Source of the DNA: Coptis chinensis
Taxonomy: Eukaryota > Streptophyta > Magnoliopsida > Ranunculales > Ranunculaceae
Length of the DNA: 64,000 bases
Reading direction: 5' to 3'
Assembly (NCBI GenBank): GCA_015680905.1
Contig: CM027384.1
Span: 70,253,001-70,317,000, forward strand
In this document: piece by piece, positions 55,390 to 64,000 of the stretch
Layout: the number at the start of each line of letters is the position of its first letter
Position numbering within the stretch: the stretch's first letter is position 1
The notes under the pieces: model-generated
What the model was told of the DNA's origin: nothing
The model's input: only the letters and a program-made list of their open reading frames with translations
Database searches by the model: none
Translations under genes and position numbers: made by a program

Positions 55390-56998
55390 TGATAAGTGCT
55401 CAAAAAGTGCTATTTAACCCTCGATTATGCCTCTTGTTTAGCCATCTTAGTGGACTAATAGTGTATATAAGTTGTGTTTTAAGATTCTATAGGTGAAAAA
55501 GAGAGTTTTGTAGAATATTAGAGAAAATGGGGTAAAACGGAGCAATTCGGAGCATTAAGGATCACATGGGAGGCCCGTGGACAATCATGGAGAAGGCCAA
55601 GGAATTGGAGTTATTATAGATGCGACTTGGACCTATTTAAAAGCCTGTTTGGAAGCCCAAGGCTAAAGGATTCGTTGCTTGGACCAAAGCCTGCAAAAGA
55701 GGATAGAAGGATAGAGCAGAAGAGACAAAATCGGCTAACGCGTCTGGGACGCATGGATCAAGTGTCTAGACGCATTGATTGTGTCTGAGACGCATGAATA
55801 GTTCGTCCAGACGCATGGATCGACACTGTAGCAAATTTCTTCTCAGTTTTGGAGACGAAGTTGGACTATGAAAGAAGTCTATTTGTATTAAGAAACAAAT
55901 GACGGTTTGGAATGCTTCTAGAGCTCATTGTAACCTCTATAAATAGAGGACCTAAGTGCCTCATGTAATTGGCTAATTCACTTATATTCTTGTCTCTAGA
56001 ACTTGAGGCAGAGAGAGATTAATAATAAAAGATCGGTTTTAACTAGCTGAGTCTTAATAAATTAGTCTTTCTAGTCTTATGTTCTTCAACTCTTCTTCTT
56101 CTCGTTCTTCGTGTTCTTCCTTCTTTATGGAAGGCTAATCTTCTCCTTCAAAGGAGAAGATGAAGCCGGTGCTTAAGGTTTAATGATTTTTTGGTTTATG
56201 GTGTTCTTCAATCAGGTTCGTTCTTTATGTTTTTAGTTATTAGTTCCATTGCCCAGACCAGGGGATGAAAGTATAGATTAAGGTTTTTATTTATTACAAT
56301 CAAATATCATGCTAGTTTAGGGTTTTATTTATTGCAATTGAATATTTGCTAGTGACATGCTTTTATTTATTGCAATTGAATATAATGCTAGAATATGGTT
56401 TTATTTATTGTAATTGAATATTATACTATTATTCTATACTTTTCTTCTAGTTGTGTAATGTTTTAGAGTAAGGGAAGTATTCCTTGTGTTTGCCTTAGAT
56501 GGTGATTCATTGAATAGCTACCCAAGCCCACATAAAAGGAAAGAAGATACTAGTAACATGAACATAGGAACAACCTTAAGTAGAGTTATTTGTTAACGAT
56601 GTTTTGTCCAAGAGGGCATCGGCACTCGCTCGATTGCCTAATTGTAGTTTACTTGTGAGAATAACCATGAAGCAAAAGGTCATTGAATCAAAAGTATTGG
56701 TGGATTCTAATCTCTTGAATTCCCTTTCTTATAAATTATTAATAGTTTAGTTTAGTTTAGTTTAGTTTAGTTTAGCATTAGAATCTATAATATCTACAAT
56801 CATAGTTTTTAATCCCTCAAACCCTCTTTCCAGTCCTGTCCTTCACATAACATACACTTAAAAGTGGAAGGATACCCTATTCATCCTTTATTTATTGAGG
56901 GATAATTAGGTTTTGATACGCTTCTGTTTTGTTCAACGACCATCATCTATCTACATCATCCATATACCATCTCATCTACATACACACAAAAAGATGCA
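55390..56998 (+). repeat. 5' LTR
   Basis: It begins TGATAAGTGCTCAAAAAGTG. The end near 56998 (AAGATGCA) is estimated from the following primer-binding site, giving about 1.6 kb. It contains GACGCATGGATC-type repeats (55738-55830), a four-unit TTTTATTTATTGCAATTGAA-type tandem repeat (about 56285-56430) and a run of TTTAG units (about 56745-56775). TATA-like CTATAAATAGAGG occurs at about 55939-55951 and is conserved in the 3' LTR, so it is the likely LTR promoter. Confidence 0.85.
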
Positions 56999-57006
56999 AG
57001 GTCAAA

Positions 57007-57019
57007 TGGCGCCGTTGCC
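57007..57019 (+). promoter_or_regulatory. Primer-binding site
   Basis: TGGCGCCGTTGCC just downstream of the 5' LTR matches the start of the tRNA primer complement known from Athila, Cyclops and Ogre elements. The usual following GGGG is absent. Confidence 0.7.
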
Positions 57020-57564
57020 ATTTTAAGTTGTTTATGTTTAACATTTTCTTTCAAGATTAGAATTTTGGATCTTGAGGTAATTTTAGTCGCATCATCCATC
57101 CTTTTAAGAAAGAAAGAAGCTTAAAGGACATCTCGAAGACAAGATCTACCATCCAGGTTAGTTGAATCTTCATTCTTTTTATTGCTTTCTTAGTATAGTT
57201 GCATCGTAGTTTAGTTTTATTGTTTTCTAGTATAATTGCATTTATGACCTTTTCAACAATTTAAGTTGTAAGCCAACACAACGAAATATCAAACTCTAGT
57301 GTTTCTTGTCTGAATCTTGACAAACAGACTATCGTCTGTGGGCCGTGGTACTTAAGCAATCCAAGTGATTCACCATAACCCTAGAAGAGACAGTTTTAGA
57401 CAACGGGTGAGATACTAGCTGCAAAGCCCAACCCAGTTGAAGGAAAGTAGTTTTGCATATTAGTATAATTTAGAATAGTTGCATATTAGTTTAATTGCAC
57501 TCAAGCATAGTAGGATAGTTTTCATCATCTTCGCATTGCAAGAATACTAGACAAGATTGATACA

Positions 57565-58536
57565 ATGGCCGCACGCAATGATGGAGGTGTTATGGACACC
57601 AATAATCCTGAAGCTATCCCACCCATACAAGCACAGCAAAGGAAGAAGCTGAGCGATTTCTATTCACCAATCATTGGAGACCCACCAAGCAGTATTGTCA
57701 GTAATCTCTATGCTTCCAAAGTTCAATGATTCAGACAATGTTCAGCCATATGTTCACATGAACAAATTTCTATCAGTACTCAGAACTTTCAAGAACCAGA
57801 ATATCAAAGATGAGAGTATCAAGTTGATTCTTTTTCCGCTATCACTCGAAGGTAAAGCCTCCGAATGGTTAACAACACAGCCGATCAATTCAATAGAAAA
57901 CTGGGAGAAGTTGAGAACAAAGTTTATGAACAAGTTCTACCCACCCCAGAAGACAGATGCCATGCAGCAAGCTATTAACAATTTCAAAGGAAAAGTGGAT
58001 CAAGAATATCATCAAAATTTGGGAGAAATTCAATAATCTGCTAGTCTCATGTCCACATCATGGATATGACAAGAGCACACTGGCTCATTTTTTTCTATCG
58101 AGGACTCTCGATGATAAACAAGCAGATGATACAGTCAATGCACAAAGGCAAGTTTACATCAATGGATGGAGAGGAAACTTACAACTTTCTCGAGAATTTA
58201 GCTGAAGAAACACAACAATGGACTACTAGCAACGAGGATGTCGCTAGCATAGAGGGGGAGCCAAAGCAATTTGGTTACCAAGCATATGAACAATCAGATC
58301 AAGAACTGAAGTCTACATTGGCCAGCCTGGCCACCAGCATTGAAACTTTGAGTAAGAAATTCAATCAGTTCTCCATGAATCCTTCCAAGATCAACAAGTC
58401 TCAAGCTAAATCTCTCCCAGTCATGCAAGCTAGCCAATACTGTGAAGTCTATTCGGGCACTTCCCATGCAACTCTAGAATGTCCTGGTTACTATCGACAT
58501 GCATCAGTTGGAGAGTACAATATAAACTCATTTTAG
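57565..58536 (+). pseudogene. gag, decayed
   Basis: The start MAARNDGGVMDTNNPEAIPP at 57565 stays in frame only to 57728. The capsid-type domain continues in a second frame from 57674 (LPKFNDSDNVQPYVHMNKFL, LSLEGKASEWLTTQPINSIE) and shifts again near 58010 (CPHHGYDKS, then YRGLSMINKQMIQSMHKG and YNFLENLAEETQQW). The knuckle CEVYSGTSHATLEC has lost one Cys (Tyr instead). The order of motifs is that of Athila gag proteins, which form the particle that packages retrotransposon RNA. At least two frameshifts disable it. Confidence 0.82.
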
Positions 58537-58861
58537 AGGCCCAACCAAGGTGGTAATAACTTTCAAGGTAATTATTGGAGATAGAACACTGGACCCCCAG
58601 GTTCTCAAGATCAAAGTTATATTTCACAAACAAGTCAAGCTTCACAGTTGGTTCCTCAACAACAATTATACTCTGAGCAGAATTCCAATACAAGTGAAGA
58701 GTTAGTGCCAGATCCTAGGAGAAATTATGCCGCACCTGCCAACCTGGAGAATGCTATTACTTTGCTATCACAAAAAAAATTAGAAGTTTGAAAGTGTTCT
58801 AGAGCTTCTTGCATAGTCTCAGCTCAATCTCCAGCAATCTCAGGCAAATCAATGTTCTAGA

Positions 58862-60313
58862 ATGGAGTCTCTAGAGGCTAAGGTCGACCAACTCACCACT
58901 GCTTTGTCTGTAAAGACACAAGCCACTCAACCTAGCTTATTGGAACCAATATTGAAGAGTGAAGATGTATGCCACATTGGGACAAATTTTAGTACTGATC
59001 ACCTCCATGATCATGTCAGCTCAATTACTACTCTCAGATCAGGATTGAAGATAGACAACAAGGTCGACTTACCTTCTCATGATGACATTGCTACAGAGCA
59101 ATCGGTCAAGATTTCAAATGAAGTTCGAAAGGAAGTGGGAGAAATCCTTTCCACTCTCATTTGTCAAGACGACCAAGACAAGATATGCAAGAATGCCAAA
59201 GAGAAAGAAGAGCAAACACATGCTGATGTGTTTGTACCAAAGGCACATTTTCCTATGTTTTTTGCTCAAAGCAAAAAGGACAAGCAATTTTTAGAGATGA
59301 AGGAGGCATTTGAGAAAGATAACATCAATATCCCCTTTCTCAAAGCGATCAAGCAGTTGGCATCATATGCCAAATTCTTGAAGGATGCATGCAACATAAA
59401 GAGAAGTACTCATGTTCCAAAGCAAGCGTTTCTAGCTGGACAAACAACATCTATTATCCATCAGCAAGCTCCAGTCAAGCTCAAAGATCCAGGAAGTCTT
59501 ACAATATCATGCAAGATAGGAGAAAAATTCACGGGTAATGCTTTTTTAGACCTTGGTGCTAGTGTTAATCTCTTGCCATATCATGTGTACCAAGTGTTGG
59601 GCCTGGAGAACCTAAAGCCTACACAAGTCAAATTGAAGTTAGCTAACCACTCTACCAAGATTCCCAGAGGCATAGTTGAGGATGTTATTGTGCAAGTAGC
59701 CGATTTCTACTATCCAGTGAATTTCATTGTGATAGACACCAAGGAGGCCTTTGATAAAATTCCAATTATTCTAGGCCGACCTTTCCTCGCTACTGCAAAA
59801 ACTTTGATAAATTGTCACAATGGTGAAATGAAGATCAACTTTGGTAAGATGTCCATGGACATAAATATCTTTCACCTGTCGCATAAGGATTATGATGACA
59901 CTGAAGGTGGAGAGGTGTACTTCCTTGATAGCATGATACAAGAATCCTTCCCATTCGAAGATACAATTGAAAGTGCTCAATCTACAGAAAACTGTGATGA
60001 ACCTGAGAACCCCACCACAGAGGCATTGCTAGCCATGTTCTTGGAATCTCTGCAGAAAATTCAGGATTTAAGTGAGCAAAATGGAAAATTGGCAGAGAGA
60101 GTATCATACCTTGAGAAGATGAACTCTACATTTCAGGATGAACAACAAACTTCTGCCCAGAAAAATCAGTTACTAGAGAATCAGCTTAAAGAAGTTTTGG
60201 AAAAACAACAGAATCTAGAAACTGAAATGAGTCTTCTGAAGCAGAAAGTGGACCATATTGATAAGAAGCATTGCACTGTTGAAGCCCCTTCTACACTATC
60301 ATTGTTTGAATGA
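58862..60313 (+). CDS. Gag C-terminus, aspartic protease and coiled-coil frame of the Athila-like element
   Basis: This is the longest open frame in the window, 483 codons. After gag-derived sequence (FPMFFAQSKKDKQFLEMKEA, NINIPFLKAIKQLASYAKFL) comes the retropepsin-type protease. Its active-site motif is FLDLGASVNLLP (about residue 230), followed by KIPRGIVEDVIVQV and the IPIILGRPFLATA flap/C-terminal motif. Asp-Leu-Gly in place of Asp-Ser/Thr-Gly is common in plant Athila elements. Reverse transcriptase should follow in the family. Instead, residues about 375-475 form a long Gln/Glu/Lys-rich coiled coil (LLAMFLESLQKIQDLSEQNG, QLKEVLEKQQNLETEMSLLK) ending at TGA 60311-60313. The same frame continues past that stop into a CCHC knuckle. 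Confidence 0.8.
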   Translation: MESLEAKVDQLTTALSVKTQATQPSLLEPILKSEDVCHIGTNFSTDHLHDHVSSITTLRSGLKIDNKVDLPSHDDIATEQSVKISNEVRKEVGEILSTLICQDDQDKICKNAKEKEEQTHADVFVPKAHFPMFFAQSKKDKQFLEMKEAFEKDNINIPFLKAIKQLASYAKFLKDACNIKRSTHVPKQAFLAGQTTSIIHQQAPVKLKDPGSLTISCKIGEKFTGNAFLDLGASVNLLPYHVYQVLGLENLKPTQVKLKLANHSTKIPRGIVEDVIVQVADFYYPVNFIVIDTKEAFDKIPIILGRPFLATAKTLINCHNGEMKINFGKMSMDINIFHLSHKDYDDTEGGEVYFLDSMIQESFPFEDTIESAQSTENCDEPENPTTEALLAMFLESLQKIQDLSEQNGKLAERVSYLEKMNSTFQDEQQTSAQKNQLLENQLKEVLEKQQNLETEMSLLKQKVDHIDKKHCTVEAPSTLSLFE

Positions 60314-60637
60314 GAGAAGTATGTGAACCAGTCTACCGCCCACCTTGAGCGCAGTCAACAAGACATCCATTATCATTATTGTGGTGGTAAAGGGCACATC
60401 AGATACTATTGTCCCGTTAGAAAGAAAGATTTTCGTCAATCTTCTACACAGAGGAACCACAAGGCCTATCACACAATCATCAGATCTGAAATAATTCAAG
60501 GTAGAGAAGCAACTTCACCCGCAATCTTTCCGGCATATCAAGGAGTATTTTTGACAACCCACAAGGTGAGACCTCCTCGTCCTCCAAACATTCGTCAGAT
60601 TTGGGGAAGAAAATCTGATCTCCTCACTCCAAATTGA
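60314..60637 (+). pseudogene. CCHC zinc-knuckle segment after the protease/coiled-coil frame
   Basis: It is in the same frame as the preceding one, separated only by the TGA at 60311-60313. It includes IHYHYCGGKGHIRYYCPVRK, a CCHC-type knuckle whose first Cys is Tyr, then a basic region and NIRQIWGRKSDL. A second nucleic-acid-binding knuckle placed after the protease is not the normal Athila gag-pol order. It may have been joined from another gag or from a host or element gene. Confidence 0.55.
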
Positions 60638-60639
60638 TA

Positions 60640-62619
60640 ATGCATGATATATAGTCTTAGGGATCTGACTTAAAAAGACCTAACTAAAAAAAAAATAATA
60701 AATAAATAAATAAATAAAAAATCTTGGTAAAAGGAAATGTTCTTATTTTTGGAATTAATTTTGATATTCGGCATCAATGGTAACATCTTCCCTTTTTCTC
60801 ATTCATTTCATTTACTTAATTTTTATACATTGAGGACAATGCATATGTCAAGTTGGGAGAGGGTGTACTTGAAAAGTACTTGAGAAATGAATTTCGAAAA
60901 TTAGTTTTCAAAAACAAAAATATTTTTGTTTCTATATCAGTAAGATAAGAAATATGAATTTTATTGATGAGTCTGGGATATAGATTCTATACTGCTTAGT
61001 GTTGAGTTTGATAGATAATTGATATTGTTGATTTCATTACCGCTTAGACTATTTATTATGCTCAGACATAGTTCTTGTTGATAATTTTCTTTATCAAGGC
61101 ACCATCATAGTACTTGGTCAGTTTTGTGTACGTTTGTTAGAAGAGAGATTTAAGCCCTAGTAAACTGGAAGCAGATTTTTTTAGATTTAGCCCATGAGAC
61201 TTGAGCTTTATACCCATTCTTTGGAGAGTTCTTACGAAAAATCCAAGTCTTAGTGACTCAACATCTTTCAGTTCTTTATGTCGTTGTAATATAGTCTCAT
61301 TATTTGTTGATTTGGTTAATCACGAAGTGACATCAACTGGGGAGATAGCCATTAGGTCTTGTAGTCTATTCGAAACAAAGTATCATACTGATAAGTCAAG
61401 TAGTGAACCCATTCAGCCTTTATCCCACCTAGTAGGACCATCATGTTAAACCCTTTTGAGCTTTACAATAAGCCATTTTCTTTCATAAAACCCTTTACCC
61501 TTTACCCAACTCCAGACAAGGAGTATAGCCAAAATCTTTATCAGCCATACCCATATGTTTCTGAGAGTACGAGGGGCACAAAGAGGAAGAAAGAGCACAA
61601 AAGGAAGATTACAAGGAAATACCAGAGAGATACAATGAAGACCATCATTCTGTTCTAAGTGAACGAAGCTAGTGGAAAACAAGCATATCCAGGACTAATC
61701 AAGGATATACCACTGAGCTAAAGAAAAAAAAAAGTTGAACATAATGGATGGAAAAGCTAAGACAAAGGAAGAATTTTTTCTGCAATACAGAATTTGAAGA
61801 AATCTCCCAAATAATGAAGCAAAACCCTTAGTGTTTTTCAGAAACAACTTTTGAATCCTTTTTACCTTTCCTTCATAAACAAATACCCAAGCCAAGTTAC
61901 AACCCATGACTTATCACTACAGTATGGTACGAAGTCTAGAATAGGTGAGAGGATGCTAAAGTGAAGGACCCGACACTTCATATGTGATTGACATTCTTTC
62001 CATGAAACTAATTTTATCAAGAAGTCCGTTTTTCAAGGTAGTATGTGGGATATTCGTATTCATTATTCTTTTCCCCACATACATGAGATAAAATAGTAGA
62101 CCATTTTCTGAGAGATTCGTTTATGAGAGTATGGCCGGTGAGGATTGAAAGTCGAGATTATCTGTCTAAAGGTAAACTAGGGATTTCGTTTCTTGGATAG
62201 GAGAGTATAGGAGATTGACTAAGTACACACATAAGCTTTGATTAAGAATTTTGTCAATTTTTACTATCTCCCATCATAATCTATGAGTTTTTGCAGCAAT
62301 GTAGTTAGCAATAGAGACCGTCTGTTGGAGTAAGCACTAAGTGGGTAAGAAATTTCTCTCTCTGAAAAATATTATCATTCTTGAACATGCTATTGATTGA
62401 TTTTGTGGGTATATCACCTGAAAACCCTCACGAGACTATAACTCGTCCTTTTTGGGGGAACTTAAATGTTTAAAGCCTTGTTGCATATGGTAAATGCAAT
62501 CGCGATGCCTGCGAAAATGAGTTAGGATTTTATTTTTGTTATTAGGATGTGATTATGATCACTTATCTATTTTTTTCTCTTATTTGCTAAGAGACTAGCA
62601 AAAGGCTAGTTGGGAGTTG
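60640..62619. other. Noncoding interior of the Athila-like element up to the 3' LTR
   Basis: No pol or envelope-like domain is visible. Early in the stretch, TTGAGGACAATGCATATGTC is the kind of sequence found downstream of pol in Athila elements, so the pol deletion removed everything between the knuckle and this region. A purine-containing stretch ending GTTGGGAGTTG directly before 62620 is the likely polypurine tract, though it is weak. Confidence 0.5.
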
Positions 62620-64000
62620 TGATAAGTACTCAAAAAGTGCTATTTAACCCTCGATTATGCCTCTTGTTTAGCCATCTTAGTGGACTAATAGTGTTTATAA
62701 GTTGTGTTTTAAGATTCTACAGGTGAAAAAGAGAGTTTTGTAGAATATTAGAGAAAATAGGGTAAAACGGAGCAAGTCGGAGCATTAATGATCACATGGA
62801 AGGCCCGTGGACAATCATGGAAAAGGCCAAGGAATTGGAGCTATTATAAATGCGACTTGGACCTATTTTAAAGCCTATTTGGAAGCCCAAAGCCAAAGGA
62901 TTCGTTGCTTGGACCAAAGCCTGCAAAAGAGGATAGAAAGATAGAGCAGAAGAGACAAAATCGGCTAACACGTCTAGGATGCATGGATCGAGCGTCCAGA
63001 AGCATTGATTGCGTCTGAGATGCATGAATAGTGCATCCAGATGCATGGATCAACATTGTAGCCAATTTCTTCTCAGTTTTGGAGACGAAGTTGGACTCTG
63101 AAAGAAGTCTATTTGTATTAGGAAACAAATGACGGTTTGGAATGCTTCTAGAGCTCATTGTAACCTCTATAAATAGAGGACCTAAGTGCCTCATGTAATT
63201 GGCCAATTCACTTATATTCTTGTCTCCAGAACTTGAGGTAGAGAGAGATTAAGAATAAAAGAACGGTTTTAACTAGCTGAGTCTTAATAAATTAGTCTTT
63301 CTAGTCTTATGTTCTTCAACTCTTCTTCTTCTCGTTCTTCGTGTTCTTCATTCTTTATGGAAGGCTAATCTTCTTCTTCAAGGGAGAAGATGAAGCCGGT
63401 GCTTAAGGTTTAATGATTCCTCTGGTTTATAGTGTTCTTCAATCAGGTTAGTTCTTTATGGTTTTAGTTATTAGTTCCATTGCTCACACGAGGGGATGGA
63501 AGTATAGATTAAGGTTTTTATTTATTGCAATCGAATATCATGCTAGTTTAGGGTTTTATTTATTGCAATTGAATATTTGCTAGTGACATGCTTTTATTTA
63601 TTGCAATTGAATATAATACTAGAATAGGATTTTATTTATTGTAATTGAATATTATACTATTATTCTCTACTTTTCTTCTAGTTGTGTAATGTTTTAGAGT
63701 AAGGAAAATATTCCTTGTGTTTGCCTTAGATGGTGATTCATTGAATAGCTACCCAAGCTCACATAAAAGGAAAGAAGATACTAGTAACATGAACAACCTT
63801 AAGTAGAGTTATTTGTTAACGATGTTTTGTCCAAGAGGGCATCGACACTCGCTCGATTGCCTAATTGTAGTTTACTTGTGAGAATAACCATGAAACAAAA
63901 GGTCATTGAATCAAAAGTATTGGTAGATTCTAATCTCTTGAATTCTCTTTCTTATAAATTCTTAATATTTTAGTTTAGTTTAGTTTAGTTTAACATTAGA
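62620..64000 (+). repeat. 3' LTR, cut by the window end
   Basis: It begins TGATAAGTACTCAAAAAGTG and is collinear with the 5' LTR over 1381 bp to the window end. Differences include a short deletion (ATAGGAAC missing near 63797) and loss of several CpG sites. The target duplication cannot be checked because the far end lies outside. Confidence 0.88.

Larger units (their letters stand above)
55390..64000 (+). mobile_element. Athila-like Ty3/gypsy LTR retrotransposon, truncated at window edge, no RT or IN
   Basis: Long direct repeats (LTRs) start TGATAAGT at 55390 and 62620, 7230 bp apart. A primer-binding-site-like TGGCGCCGTTGCC follows the 5' LTR; this site is typical of the Athila/Tat lineage. 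Inside are a broken gag, a gag C-terminus plus aspartic protease frame, an extra coiled coil and a CCHC knuckle, then about 2 kb of noncoding DNA. No reverse transcriptase, RNase H or integrase motif is present, so it is a non-autonomous deletion derivative. The LTRs differ at about 8 positions in the first 210 bp by hand count, indicating an old insertion. Confidence 0.9.

Noticed and set aside
56745-56775. TTTAG repeats, possibly telomere-like
   Set aside because: Plant telomeres are TTTAGGG. These are 5-bp units inside an LTR and also occur in the other LTR, so they are a local microsatellite.
61443-61682. Basic open frame (TRGTKRKKEHKRKITRKYQR) downstream of the CCHC segment
   Set aside because: It lies in the noncoding 3' region of the Athila-like element, has no recognisable domain, and the opposite strand has an equally long frame.

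Overview
This is a window of a plant nuclear genome, almost certainly a eudicot. The signs are spliced genes with GT-AG introns, an AT-rich background, plant-type DNA transposons and plant Ty3/gypsy elements. Only one ordinary host gene is clear: a cytosolic class I fructose-bisphosphate aldolase at 722-2624, complete from start to stop apart from one missing base after Gly267. I cannot name the species.

From 2955 to 24.6 kb the aldolase 3' flank holds nested transposons. A 683-bp hAT-type element (2955-3637) has a perfect 8-bp target duplication. An 18.8-kb Mutator-like element (MULE, 3855-22645) has terminal inverted repeats of about 190-230 bp. It carries two convergent decayed genes: a Ulp1/C48-type cysteine protease gene (+) and a MULE transposase gene (-). 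A 7.5-kb CACTA element (4988-12491, TSD ACT) sits inside the MULE. Instead of a visible transposase it carries same-strand exon fragments of a pectin acetylesterase, a kinesin-13A, an ABCC transporter and a PP2C phosphatase. A LINE relic and small inverted-repeat elements follow.

From 24.6 to 30.8 kb I see no gene, only an (AT)n microsatellite. From 30.9 to 34.4 kb lie a long-TIR element and a Pack-MULE-like unit that holds a piece of a WIT-type nuclear-envelope protein gene. A 2.9-kb solo-LTR-like element with 5-bp flanking repeats lies at 38.2-41.1 kb.

From 41.5 to about 53.6 kb is a Helitron-rich patchwork. It holds one possible Helitron 3' end, several related 5'-end-like segments, a Pif1-type helicase relic, and fragments of host genes: a calcineurin B-like (CBL) protein, an LRR receptor kinase, and a PRP4-type kinase N-terminal region. 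A second Pack-MULE (46170-47483, 9-bp TSD) carrying a GRAS-gene fragment interrupts this patchwork. The window ends in an Athila-like LTR retrotransposon (55390 to beyond 64000). It keeps gag and protease but shows no reverse transcriptase or integrase.

The main theme is gene capture. Four element types (CACTA, Pack-MULE, Ulp1-bearing MULE, Helitron-like) hold recognisable exon pieces of nine unrelated host gene families in about 45 kb, several with splice sites preserved. All family assignments come from reading translated motifs by eye, with no database search.
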